Positions 53,058 to 61,796 are shown, counted from the stretch's first letter. The stretch is 64,000 nucleotides of DNA from an uncultured Opitutales bacterium (GCA_900545705.1 URAK01000001.1:234050-298049), one strand, 5' to 3'. The notes: generated from the sequence alone by a model not told the origin. Numbers and translations are program-made.

Positions 53058-53873
53058 CTAAACGCCCGAGAAGCACGAGAACCCGCCGTCTATTGCAAGC
53101 ACTGTTCCTGTGATGAATTTCGACGCGTCGGAGCAGAGGAAGCGGACTGCCCCAAAAACTTCTTCCGGCTCTCCGAACCTCCCGAACGGGGTTTTGCGGA
53201 CGATGTCCTTGCCCCTTTCCGTGAGACTGCCGTCGGGGTTTGTGAGGAGAGCTCTATTTTGCGAGCTTATAAAGAATCCGGGCGCGACCGCATTCACCCT
53301 TACTCCCTCGCCGATTTTCTTGGCGAACTCGACTGCCAGCCATTTTGTGAGATTGTCTATGCCTGCCTTTGCGTTCGAGTACCCTAGCACCCTCGTCACG
53401 GCGGACTGCGCAGTCATCGACGAAAAGTTTACAATTGCCCCCGATTTTGATTTTTTAAAGCATTCTCCGAATGAGAGAGTTGGCAGGAGAGTCCCCGCGA
53501 GGTTTAGATTCAACACATCCGACCACTGCTTAACGTCGATATCGAATACAGTCTTGTCTGGGGGAACTACCGCTCCGGGGAGGTTGCCGCCGGCGCCGTT
53601 TACGAGCGCGTCGATGCTTCCCCATTTTGAAATGATTTCGTCCCTTGCGGCGTCGCAGGAGTTTTTGTCGAGGACGTCGCATTTTATTGCGAGCCCTTCA
53701 AATCCGTTTTCTGTGCAATATGCGCGGGCTTCTTCGAGCTTTCCCTCGTTTCTGCCGAGGAATGCCACGCGCGCCCCGCAGGAGGCGAGGTAGCGCGCTG
53801 TCGCTCCGGCAAGAACGCCGGTTGCGCCGGTGACGACAATTACTTTTTTACCTATGTCAAACAAGTCTTTCAT
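53058..53873 (-). CDS. SDR-family D-mannonate oxidoreductase (fructuronate reductase-like)
   Basis: This is a 271-residue short-chain dehydrogenase. The cofactor site is TGATGVLAGATARYLA (glycines shifted from the classical TGxxxGIG). NGAGGN follows, then the catalytic Ser in VNFSSMTA and YSNAK with Tyr and Lys, and the closing VLAIDGGF. SDRs next to uxuA (Bacillus YjmF/UxuB-type) reduce D-fructuronate to D-mannonate in place of the long-chain UxuB, which is the likely job here. The order uxaC, SDR, uxuA follows the pathway. A gap of 18 bp separates it from the transporter gene. Confidence 0.88.
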   Translation of the reverse strand: MKDLFDIGKKVIVVTGATGVLAGATARYLASCGARVAFLGRNEGKLEEARAYCTENGFEGLAIKCDVLDKNSCDAARDEIISKWGSIDALVNGAGGNLPGAVVPPDKTVFDIDVKQWSDVLNLNLAGTLLPTLSFGECFKKSKSGAIVNFSSMTAQSAVTRVLGYSNAKAGIDNLTKWLAVEFAKKIGEGVRVNAVAPGFFISSQNRALLTNPDGSLTERGKDIVRKTPFGRFGEPEEVFGAVRFLCSDASKFITGTVLAIDGGFSCFSGV

Positions 53874-53891
53874 AAAATGTGTTTAATGAAA

Positions 53892-55604
53892 TTAGTTGGA
53901 GGATTTCTTTAAGAGCCTGTTTGATACGGCTACTGCTATCGCAAATACCGCGAGAATCGAAGGCCCCCAAACTCCTAGTTTGTTCCAAAGCACCCAAATG
54001 CTCGCTACAAGGCTTGCCGCAACTGAGCAGAACATGAGGATATTCCATGCGATCCTCTTCCCGCCGCGGGGAACTTCCGAACCCAAAATTTGTCGGCTGT
54101 TCATAATCAGCATAAACGCGCAGTACGCAACGGGCAGAAATACCATTGCAATAACTCCCGCATGGATTACGAGCCACATCTTTGCCCCTTTGAAGAAAAC
54201 CGAGGCTATCGCGCTGAATGCAATAAGGGCGGAACCCGTTATCTGCCATTTTGCGGCTCCGCGCTTTCCAAGAATTTCCGAGAAGCACAATCCGCATATT
54301 AGCATGTTCATTAGCACTGCGTTTATTGCCATTCCGATTACTCCGAATCCGAATACGTACCTTGCAATGTCTTCGCCGACAAGCGGGGCGAGCGTTTCAG
54401 AAAGGTTGGAGGCGTCGCGCTTTACGAGCATTGCCGCCATGTCGCGTTCTGATCGGCCAAGAGCGTTGCGCGCGGTGTCTTTTTGCGCGGGCGTCATTGC
54501 GGCAAACTTTTGCGCGCCGATGTCGAAGGATATGCGCTTGTCGAGCAAGTCGATATAGCCGGCTACGAGATTTTCCGCAGGCTTTGCTCCGGAGGGGACG
54601 AGCTTGCCGCCAACTATTTGCGATTCCGCAAGCCCCTGCGCGGGAGTCGCGTGGAACTGGGACGCCGAGGCTATTACTATGCAAGATGTAGCTAGTAGAA
54701 ACGGAATGAAGAGCCCCGTGGCGAGGTCGAATATCGCGAGTTCGCGGAAGTCTTTGTTCCAGCCTTTTTTCAGCATTGAGTAGGGAAATAGGAATGTCAT
54801 GTTTATGCCCACCGCCATTGCCGCCGCGGAGATTACGACATCGCGCTGCTGTGAGACTATCATCTCAGACCAGAACTTTGCTCCGTCTGGCGCGAGCTTT
54901 GCTATGTATTCCATGAAGTCGGAAGACGGCTCCGAAAGCACGGAGAAATTGGGTATAAACCCGGCCATTACAGCCGACCAGTCAATTTTCCCCGAGAATG
55001 TAAGGCTTGCCACAACCCCGAAGAAACATATTACAATCGCAGCGACCGACAGCTTTATAATTCTTTCAAAGAATTTTAAGCCTTTCCCGCCCAGCGCGTA
55101 CATGCAAACCATAAACATTGCAAGTCCGTAGAAGCATACTGTTATGAGCGCCTCTAATCCGATTCCCACTTCGGAAGTCGGCATTTGCGCGAGATTCTGG
55201 GTAATTCCCGCCACTCCGAGCGCGAATTGCGGCATCGCGAATACGAAGCACGCAATCATGGAGCAAAGCGCCCAGCCGTATCCGAGTATCGGTGAAATGC
55301 GCGCGTTTATTTCGTCCATCGGGCGCTCTTTCACCGATAGTGTGACGTACGATATAGCCGCGAGCATCACTATGCCAAAAATCATAGCAAGCGGCTGCAA
55401 CCACATAAAGCCGACTCCGCCCAAAACGCCGAGGTACAGCGCCGACGCGAGCGACCCCCCTCCGAGGGTAGTCGCGCTTTGGAGCCACCCGGGCCCTGAA
55501 AATTTAGCGAAAGTTTTTAAAGTCGCCCAAGTTCCCTGTTCGCGCGCCTGCACGAGCTGCTGGCGCTGGGCTTCGAGCTTAGGATTGCCGATTATTTCTC
55601 CCAT
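53892..55604 (-). CDS. Nramp-fold transporter lacking canonical metal motifs
   Basis: This 570-residue membrane protein has about eleven to twelve hydrophobic segments and the overall pattern of the Nramp/MntH superfamily (PF01566-like). In helix 1 the metal motif DPGN is replaced by GPGWLQSATTLGGGS. In helix 6 the MPH motif is absent (GINMTFLFPYSML). A long soluble insertion with ATPAQKDTARNALGRSE lies between about 350 and 450. I start at 55604, which overlaps the end of the Gfo/Idh gene by 13 bp; the open frame upstream is arginine-rich noise. The operon context suggests uptake of an organic acid or sugar acid rather than a metal, but that is inference. Confidence 0.75.
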   Translation of the reverse strand: MGEIIGNPKLEAQRQQLVQAREQGTWATLKTFAKFSGPGWLQSATTLGGGSLASALYLGVLGGVGFMWLQPLAMIFGIVMLAAISYVTLSVKERPMDEINARISPILGYGWALCSMIACFVFAMPQFALGVAGITQNLAQMPTSEVGIGLEALITVCFYGLAMFMVCMYALGGKGLKFFERIIKLSVAAIVICFFGVVASLTFSGKIDWSAVMAGFIPNFSVLSEPSSDFMEYIAKLAPDGAKFWSEMIVSQQRDVVISAAAMAVGINMTFLFPYSMLKKGWNKDFRELAIFDLATGLFIPFLLATSCIVIASASQFHATPAQGLAESQIVGGKLVPSGAKPAENLVAGYIDLLDKRISFDIGAQKFAAMTPAQKDTARNALGRSERDMAAMLVKRDASNLSETLAPLVGEDIARYVFGFGVIGMAINAVLMNMLICGLCFSEILGKRGAAKWQITGSALIAFSAIASVFFKGAKMWLVIHAGVIAMVFLPVAYCAFMLIMNSRQILGSEVPRGGKRIAWNILMFCSVAASLVASIWVLWNKLGVWGPSILAVFAIAVAVSNRLLKKSSN

Positions 55605-56686
55605 TGTTTGTCCGAGTTGAGTTCGGCGCATTTTTGCGCGTTTAAAGAAAGTTCCGCCGCGGCGAACGCATGCGACTGGCTCATTGCGTTCTCCGTGCCG
55701 TTTAAAATATCGAGTGCAAATCTGCCGAAGAATGGAAACCCTGTGCCGAGGCACTGGATCTTTTCCACGCTTTTGCCGTCCACGACGTATAGCGTCTGGG
55801 GCGGATTGCCCTCCTGCGAAAAATCTATGTATTTGCGGATTTCGATATAGCCGTCCGTGCCGAGAATTACAGTTCTGCCGTCGCCCCATACCGGGAGCCC
55901 ATCGGGGGTGAACCAGTCTACGCGGCAGTATCCCGATACTCCGTTTTTCATCTCGACGCACGCTTCTCCGAAGTCTTGGAGCTGGGGAGTGTCGGGATTG
56001 TTTAGGTTGGCCACGCGCGCGTATTTTATCTCGGCATTGTCGCAACCAGAAAAATACAGGAATTGTTCAAACTGGTGGGAACCGATGTCGCATAGTATCC
56101 CTCCGTACTGCTTTCGCTCAAAAAACCATTTCGGGCGGGCAGCTTTTGAGAGTCTGTGCGGCGCCGTTATTAGCACCTGCACAACTTTTCCTATGCGCCC
56201 CTGCTTTACAAGCTCTCCCGCTCTTTCAGCCGCTTCGTTGTGGATTCTTTCAGCATAGTAGGGCATGTATTTAAGCCCCGTGCGCGCGGCGAGCTTCCGG
56301 GCCTCTTCGAGCTGTTCGAGTGTAGTGAATGGCGGCTTGTCCACAAAGAAGTGCTTCCCGGCTTCCAGAGCGGCTTTCCCCATGTCGAACCTGCGCGCCG
56401 GAATGCCGGCGTTTGCCAACAGCTTTATATCGGGGGAATCGAGAATTTCTCCAAGCTCTTTTACGGGCTTTGCATTGGGAAATCTCGCAACGAATGCGGC
56501 AACCTTTGCGGGATCCGGGTCCCAGACAAACTCGCACTGCGCCCCGGCGTTTTCAAGCCCGGCCGCCATGGCGTAAATGTGCCCGTGGTCGAGCCCCGCG
56601 GCCGCGAATTTAAGTTCGCCTTCCCCGATTACGGCGTCCTTTCCGCCGTCCGGGACGTAGTCGTATCCTGTCGAGTGGCGCGCCAT
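55592..56686 (-). CDS. Gfo/Idh/MocA-family oxidoreductase (operon gene 2)
   Basis: The 364-residue protein has the two-domain Gfo/Idh/MocA layout. The Rossmann loop reads AAAGLDHGHIYAMAAGL, a variant of GxGxxG, and the catalytic-lysine motif is FVDKPPFTT instead of EKP. The C-terminal domain has GGILCDIGSHQFEQFLYFSG with the usual His. Such enzymes oxidise or epimerise sugars and inositols with NAD(P). The ATG at 56686 shares one base with the preceding stop (TAATG), so I use it rather than further upstream starts. The specific substrate is unknown. Confidence 0.85.
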   Translation of the reverse strand: MARHSTGYDYVPDGGKDAVIGEGELKFAAAGLDHGHIYAMAAGLENAGAQCEFVWDPDPAKVAAFVARFPNAKPVKELGEILDSPDIKLLANAGIPARRFDMGKAALEAGKHFFVDKPPFTTLEQLEEARKLAARTGLKYMPYYAERIHNEAAERAGELVKQGRIGKVVQVLITAPHRLSKAARPKWFFERKQYGGILCDIGSHQFEQFLYFSGCDNAEIKYARVANLNNPDTPQLQDFGEACVEMKNGVSGYCRVDWFTPDGLPVWGDGRTVILGTDGYIEIRKYIDFSQEGNPPQTLYVVDGKSVEKIQCLGTGFPFFGRFALDILNGTENAMSQSHAFAAAELSLNAQKCAELNSDKQWEK

Positions 56687-57831
56687 TATTTGAACGATTT
56701 TTGGAATTCTACTATAAAGTCTGTCTTTGGATTTTCGCGCAACTTTGAAGCCGCGGACTTTTCTTCGAGAATCTTTTTGTATTCGGCGGAGTCTATTGGC
56801 GACGATACTTCCGAATTTTTCCATGCCGAAAGCAGCATTAGGTTTGCTATTTCAAGGGATTTTTTCCCTTCCTCTGCGGCGTAGTCGAGCTTTTCTCTGC
56901 CTTCGATTGCGCCGACAAAATTTTTAAGCACTCCCACATGCTGTTCGCCTTTGCCCTCGAAGGTTTCGACAGTGTCCTCCGTTTCCGGGGAGCCGAACAT
57001 GTATTTTGTAGTTTGCGTGTATTGCTTCAAAGAGCCGTTCTTGTAGCGGGTGATTTTTAGGGTGTCGTTTTCGGCGACGACAAATCCTTTGTCGGCGGCT
57101 ATCGTGAGGCGGTTTAGGCCGGGATATTCCCCTGTCGAGGTTGTGAATGTAGCGTTCGAGCCGTTGGAAAGCTCCATTCTGCAGCAGACTTCGTCCTCGA
57201 CTTCAATGCTGTGGTATTTGCCGAACTTGCACCATGCGCGCACGAGTTTTGGCATTCCAAAAACCCACGCGAATATGTCGATATTGTGGATTGACTGGTT
57301 GAGGAGAGCGCCGCCTGCCTCACCTTTCCAAGTGCCGCGCCACGGGCTTGAAGTGAAGTAGATGTCTGGGCGGTACCAGTTTGTCATTGTCCAATCAACG
57401 CGGTTTATCTCGCCGAGTTCTCCGCTTTGAACGAGCTGCTTGATTCTCGCATAAAGGGGCGTCGTGCGTTGATTTAGCATGACTGCGCACAGTTTGCCCG
57501 CTTTGCGCGCGGCTGCGGAGAGCTCGTCGGCGTCGGCCGTGCATAGGGCGACAGGCTTTTCGACGAGCGTGTGCAAACCTGCGTTTAACGCGGCGATTCC
57601 AAGTGGATAGTGCGTAAAGGACGGAGTCGAGATTATTACGGCGTCCATTCCGCCGTTCGCGAACATGTCGGAAGTGTCCTTAAAAATTTTGACTCCCGGG
57701 TATTTAGATTCGTCCACCGGCTTCTGCTCGCATGCGCAATGCAGCACAGCGTTGGGAATTTTTCCGGATTTGAGATTTTCAGCGTGCATGGAGCCTATGG
57801 GCCCGAGTCCGACAATGCCTATCTTAATCAT
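56686..57831 (-). CDS. Gfo/Idh/MocA-family oxidoreductase (operon gene 1)
   Basis: This 381-residue NAD(P)-dependent sugar dehydrogenase-like protein has a canonical Rossmann motif GIVGLGPIGSMHAENL and the VEKPVAL motif (catalytic Lys). The C-terminal domain includes GGALLNQSIHNIDIFAWVFG with the conserved Asp and His. It heads the second part of the hexuronate cluster after the uxaC terminator and is translationally linked to the next dehydrogenase by a TAATG junction. Upstream, ATTGATTAAACAAT on the minus strand (57842-57855) is a 12-of-14 palindrome that could be an operator. It may feed an unusual uronate or its derivative into the pathway. Confidence 0.88.
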   Translation of the reverse strand: MIKIGIVGLGPIGSMHAENLKSGKIPNAVLHCACEQKPVDESKYPGVKIFKDTSDMFANGGMDAVIISTPSFTHYPLGIAALNAGLHTLVEKPVALCTADADELSAAARKAGKLCAVMLNQRTTPLYARIKQLVQSGELGEINRVDWTMTNWYRPDIYFTSSPWRGTWKGEAGGALLNQSIHNIDIFAWVFGMPKLVRAWCKFGKYHSIEVEDEVCCRMELSNGSNATFTTSTGEYPGLNRLTIAADKGFVVAENDTLKITRYKNGSLKQYTQTTKYMFGSPETEDTVETFEGKGEQHVGVLKNFVGAIEGREKLDYAAEEGKKSLEIANLMLLSAWKNSEVSSPIDSAEYKKILEEKSAASKLRENPKTDFIVEFQKSFK

Positions 57832-57872
57832 AACTGCCTTATTGTTTAATCAATCGTTTGACCTCTTCTTTT

Positions 57873-57907
57873 AAAAAAGCGCCGATTCCATTATCAAGAG
57901 TCGGCGC
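57873..57907 (-). terminator. Rho-independent terminator directly after uxaC
   Basis: Perfect 7-bp stem GCGCCGA (57879-57885) / TCGGCGC (57901-57907), 15-base loop, then T6 on the minus strand. It begins six bases after the uxaC stop and separates uxaC from the downstream genes. Confidence 0.88.
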
Positions 57908-57913
57908 GGCCGG

Positions 57914-59317
57914 TTAAAAGGAAAAATATTTTTTTGCGTTGTTGTAGCAGACGTCGCTTACGAGAGTTCCGACGAGCTTAATATCCCGCGGGATTAAACC
58001 GCGGCGCATGCGCTCCCCGAGGAATTGGCACAAAATGCGCCTGAAATATTCGTGGCGTGTGTACGACATGAACGAGCGCGAGTCCGTAAGCATTCCAACA
58101 AATCGCCCCAAAAGCGACATTGTCGATACTGCTTCAAGCTGGCGGATTATTCCCTCGATGGAGTCCATGAACCACCATGCGCTTCCAAGCTGCAATTTTC
58201 CAGGTACGGAGGAGTCTTGGAAGTTGCCGAGCATCGAGGCAATCACCTCGTTGTCTTTCGGATTTATGTTGTAGAAAATGGTCTTGCCTAGGTTGTCGGC
58301 GGAATTCAGGCTGTCCAGATGGCGCGACAGCGACCACGCAAAATTGGATTCGCCCATAGAGTCGAATCCGGCGTCGGCGCCGAGCTTTTTGAACATTGAC
58401 GAATTGTTGTTTCTTATTGGGCCGATGTGCAGCTGGCGGACCCAGCCGCTGTCGTAGTCCATAGCGGCGCACTCCAACAGAATCGCCGACTTGAACGCCA
58501 AGGCTTCTTCGGGTGCAATTTCTTCCGGGCTTGAAATTGCCTTTTTAAATGTGTCCTCTACTTCGTAGTAGAATGCGTCCTTATACCATACGGTGTCGAT
58601 GCCGTAGTCCGACACGCGGCAGCCTATGCTGTGGAAGTAGTCGTGGCGGCGTTTTAGGGCGTTGAGCAGGTCGTCGTAGGATTTTATCTCCATATTCGTC
58701 GCCTGCTCGAGGCTGTTTAAATATTCGATGTATTTTTCGTAGCCGTCGATTGCGAACGCTTTGTCGGGGCGGAACGTAGGCAGAACTTTTACGCCGAAAG
58801 GTTCTTCGGCAATCTTTTTGTGGTATTCGAGCTCGCTTGTGGGGTCGTCAGTCGTGCAGACGGTTTCAACTCTGCTTTTAAGCATGCATTTTCTCGCGCT
58901 GAGGCCGGAAGATAGAACTTCGTTTGCCCTGTCCCAAACCTCCTGCGCGGTGTCTCCCGAAAGCAGGACGTCGTCAATGCCGAAAAACCTTGCAAGTTCC
59001 AAATGGCACCAATGGTACATGGGATTGCCCAACATTCGCGGCATGGCCTCGGCAAATTTCTGAAATTTTTCGCGTTCGGGGGCGTCTCCCGTGCAGTAGC
59101 GCTCCTCGACACCGTCGGAACGCATTGCGCGCCATTTGTAATGGTCGGCTCCAAGCCAAGCTTGAGCGATATTGTCCCAATGCTTGTCCTCGTAGATTTC
59201 TTTTGGGTCGAGGTGGCAGTGGAAGTCTATCAAAGGCAATTTCTCTGCGTAGTCGTGGTAGAGCTCTCGCGAGTAGTCGTTTTCAAGAAGAAAATCTTCG
59301 TTTATAAATTTTTCCAT
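57914..59317 (-). CDS. uxaC: Glucuronate isomerase
   Basis: The 467-residue enzyme isomerises D-glucuronate to D-fructuronate (and galacturonate to tagaturonate), the first step of hexuronate breakdown. It belongs to the amidohydrolase-like family with the HxH motif at His 33 and His 35 (DFHCHLDP). Other family segments are KWRAMRSDGV, QLHIGPIRNNNSSMFKKLG and LGSAWWFMDSIEGI. I use the ATG at 59317; a TTG six codons upstream falls inside the operator palindrome. The gene is divergent from the LacI-type regulator and is followed at once by a terminator. Confidence 0.95.
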   Translation of the reverse strand: MEKFINEDFLLENDYSRELYHDYAEKLPLIDFHCHLDPKEIYEDKHWDNIAQAWLGADHYKWRAMRSDGVEERYCTGDAPEREKFQKFAEAMPRMLGNPMYHWCHLELARFFGIDDVLLSGDTAQEVWDRANEVLSSGLSARKCMLKSRVETVCTTDDPTSELEYHKKIAEEPFGVKVLPTFRPDKAFAIDGYEKYIEYLNSLEQATNMEIKSYDDLLNALKRRHDYFHSIGCRVSDYGIDTVWYKDAFYYEVEDTFKKAISSPEEIAPEEALAFKSAILLECAAMDYDSGWVRQLHIGPIRNNNSSMFKKLGADAGFDSMGESNFAWSLSRHLDSLNSADNLGKTIFYNINPKDNEVIASMLGNFQDSSVPGKLQLGSAWWFMDSIEGIIRQLEAVSTMSLLGRFVGMLTDSRSFMSYTRHEYFRRILCQFLGERMRRGLIPRDIKLVGTLVSDVCYNNAKKYFSF

Positions 59318-59324
59318 TGACGAG

Positions 59325-59354
59325 AAGATACTCAAACGTTTGAGTTATGGTCAA
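59325..59354 (-). promoter_or_regulatory. Probable uxaC promoter overlapping the operator
   Basis: On the minus strand TTGACC (59354-59349) is followed after 17-18 bases by GTATCT/TATCTT (59331-59325). The spacer contains the palindrome, so a bound repressor would block polymerase. The start codon is only about 8 bases past the -10. Confidence 0.42.
59330..59345. promoter_or_regulatory. LacI-type operator palindrome
   Basis: ACTCAAACGTTTGAGT is a perfect 16-bp palindrome with the central CG typical of LacI-family operators. It lies between the divergent uxaC and the LacI-type regulator gene, 20 bp from the regulator's ATG and 12 bp from that of uxaC. Confidence 0.8.
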
Positions 59355-59365
59355 GCATTTTTCTT

Positions 59366-60352
59366 ATGAAAGTCACACAAAAAGATATCGCAAAAAGGGT
59401 CGGATCTTCAACGTCTTTGGTATCGAGAGTCCTCTCCGGGCAGGCGCATAAAATAGGCGTAAATCCGAAAAAAGTAGAAGAGATTTTCAGGGTTGCGAAG
59501 GAGTTGAATTATGTGCCGAGCCCGGCAGCTCTCATGCTTAAAGGGAAAAAAACCCGCACAATAGGGCTTGTAGTATACGATTTCTACGATCCATACTTCG
59601 CAATGCTCATAGGAGATGTGCAAGAAATCGCCCATATGCACAACTATTCCACGCTACTTGTGGGCTTTCTAAACCGCAAGCCGAAAGACTCCGACCTAAT
59701 GCCGCTCTACAAGCATTCTGTCGACGGAATAATAATACTCGGGACGGGCGGCGACCTCTCTTGGACGGATTCTTTTAAAGATATTCCAATCGCGAGAATA
59801 GGGCACGGCGAACACCCCAATTTGACTCTTTCAGCGGGTGTCGACGAGGCAGACGCCATGAGAAAAATTTTTACGCACCTCAAATGTGACTTAAATTTGA
59901 GCAATATTGCCTATGCGTCGCGTTCCATGGCCGCCCATGAAATGAGGCTAAAGGCGGTGGAGGAATCGTCGAAATTATGCGGGATTTCTGTGGAGGTTTT
60001 GAAGCCTTCCGAAAAAGATTCCGATTTTAAGGCGGGAATGGAAATAGCCATAAAAATGCTCGAACGCGGGAGGGAAAATTTGCCGCAGGCTATAGTTTGC
60101 GCCACTGATAATATCGCAATGGGCATAATAAAGCGCTTCTACGAATCGGGAGTGCGCGTGCCGGAAGATATTGCGGTTGTTGGCTTTGACGACATTCCCT
60201 CGGCAGCCAACTACATTCCTTCGATAACGTCTTTTCGCCAGCCAACAAAACGTTTCGTACAAGAATGCTTCAATGCTGTAATAGATAAATCTGACAATAA
60301 GACTATTTTGGTAGAAGGCGAACTTATAGTCCGCAAGAGCACCATGCGCTGA
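59366..60352 (+). CDS. LacI-family transcriptional regulator of hexuronate genes
   Basis: This 328-residue repressor has an N-terminal helix-turn-helix (VTQKDIAKRVGSSTSLVSRVLSG, about 3-25). The hinge helix is SPAALMLKGKKTRTIGLVV. The periplasmic-binding-like sensor domain includes DPYFAMLIGDV, VDGIIILGTGG and the closing IAVVGFDDIPSAANYIPSITSFRQPT. By context the inducer is probably a hexuronate or 2-keto-3-deoxygluconate. It most likely binds the palindrome at 59330-59345 and so controls itself and uxaC. The kdgK-like gene follows after 54 bp in the same direction. Confidence 0.9.
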   Translation: MKVTQKDIAKRVGSSTSLVSRVLSGQAHKIGVNPKKVEEIFRVAKELNYVPSPAALMLKGKKTRTIGLVVYDFYDPYFAMLIGDVQEIAHMHNYSTLLVGFLNRKPKDSDLMPLYKHSVDGIIILGTGGDLSWTDSFKDIPIARIGHGEHPNLTLSAGVDEADAMRKIFTHLKCDLNLSNIAYASRSMAAHEMRLKAVEESSKLCGISVEVLKPSEKDSDFKAGMEIAIKMLERGRENLPQAIVCATDNIAMGIIKRFYESGVRVPEDIAVVGFDDIPSAANYIPSITSFRQPTKRFVQECFNAVIDKSDNKTILVEGELIVRKSTMR

Positions 60353-60406
60353 TGCATGGCTCTCGTACTAATGATTTTTTCTGAAAATTTCAAAATACAA
60401 ATTATT

Positions 60407-61507
60407 ATGAAAAATTGCATAAAAGACAAATCTTCCGCAGAATTTGACATAGTTTCGCTTGGCGAGGTAATGTTGCGTCTAGATCCCGGCGAGGACAGGA
60501 TTCGCACGGCTCGAAATTTCCGCGTATGGGAAGGCGGCGGCGAATACAATGTCGCGCGCGGGTTGAAAAAGTGCTTTGGATTGCGCGCAGGCCTCGTAAG
60601 CGCGTTCGCAAAAAACGAAGTCGGATATTTGATTGAAGACTTCATAATGCAGGGCGGGGTAAATATGGACTTCGTGAAATGGGTGAAGGCCGACGGCGCC
60701 GGAAGAAAAGTCCGCAACGGCCTAAACTTTACCGAGCGCGGATACGGCATACGCGGTGCGCTCGGCTGCTCTGACAGGGGAAACTCGGCGGCGTCGCAGC
60801 TAAAGCCCGGCGATATAGATTGGGAGTCTCTCTTCGGAGATAGGGGCGTCCGCTGGTTCCACACAGGCGGCATCTTTGCAGCATTGTCCGAAACAACAGG
60901 CGAGGTAGTTCTCGAAGCCGCAAAAGCCGCGAAAAAGCACGGGACGATTGTTTCGTACGACTTGAACTACCGCCCGTCGCTTTGGGCGGACATCGGCGGG
61001 CAGGCTCGCGCGGTCGAGATAAATTCCGAAATCGCAAAATACGTTGACGTGATGATAGGCAACGAGGAAGATTTTACGGCTTGTCTTGGAATGAAAGTGG
61101 AGGGGCTTGACGAAAATATATCAAAGATAGACGTCGAAGCCTTTAAGGAAATGATAAAAAACGCCGTAAAAAAATACCCGAACTTTAAGGCGACAGCAAC
61201 CACCCTCCGCAAAGTGAAAAGTGCAACGCTAAACGACTGGAGCGCGATATGCTGGTGCGGCGGAAATTTCTACGAGTCCAAAAAACGCGAAAATCTCGAG
61301 ATATTCGACCGCGTTGGAGGCGGCGACAGTTTTGCGTCTGGCTTCATATACGGAATGATGGAGCTTGGCGACCCTCAGCTTGCTGTCGACTACGGAGCGG
61401 CGCACGGGGCGCTTGCGATGACAACCCCCGGAGACACATCTACGGCGCGTTTGGAGGAAGTCAAGCGGCTTGCGGAAACCTCGGCGGGTGCGCGTGTCAT
61501 TCGCTAA
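60407..61507 (+). CDS. kdgK: PfkB-family sugar kinase, probably 2-keto-3-deoxygluconate kinase
   Basis: This 366-residue ribokinase-like enzyme would phosphorylate 2-keto-3-deoxygluconate, the product of UxuA, to the 6-phosphate. The family start is DIVSLGEVMLRLDPGE, the substrate region is GGGEYNVARGLKKCFG, and the catalytic Asp 307 lies in DRVGGGDSFASGF. I start at the ATG at 60407; 17 earlier codons are hydrophobic noise. Pathway logic and position beside the regulator support the call, but other PfkB substrates (e.g. other ketoses) are possible. No KDPG aldolase gene is in view. Confidence 0.85.
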   Translation: MKNCIKDKSSAEFDIVSLGEVMLRLDPGEDRIRTARNFRVWEGGGEYNVARGLKKCFGLRAGLVSAFAKNEVGYLIEDFIMQGGVNMDFVKWVKADGAGRKVRNGLNFTERGYGIRGALGCSDRGNSAASQLKPGDIDWESLFGDRGVRWFHTGGIFAALSETTGEVVLEAAKAAKKHGTIVSYDLNYRPSLWADIGGQARAVEINSEIAKYVDVMIGNEEDFTACLGMKVEGLDENISKIDVEAFKEMIKNAVKKYPNFKATATTLRKVKSATLNDWSAICWCGGNFYESKKRENLEIFDRVGGGDSFASGFIYGMMELGDPQLAVDYGAAHGALAMTTPGDTSTARLEEVKRLAETSAGARVIR

Positions 61508-61533
61508 AACAGCGGGCGGCGCTTTATAAAAAA

Positions 61534-61568
61534 ACGGGTCCGGCATTTTACCGGATTCGTTTTTTTTT
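61534..61568 (+). terminator. Rho-independent terminator of the regulator-kinase unit
   Basis: 10-bp stem with two G-U pairs (61534-61543 with 61551-61560), 7-base loop and T8. Confidence 0.85.
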
Positions 61569-61796
61569 ACATTCTCCATTTGCTTGCTGTTGCCGTCGCA
61601 TTTGTCTATTTTTTGCGTTGTTGTTTCGGAAAATAATATCCGCATTTTATATGATTGCCTTGCGGTTTAGGGAATTTGCCGCCGCTGTTTTTAACATGCG
61701 ATTGTCCCTTAGAAAATAGTCCTTAATATAAAATGCGCATATTGGAAACTCTTGGCAAATAGGTAAGTCTATAAAAATATAGCATAATAAAAAAAC

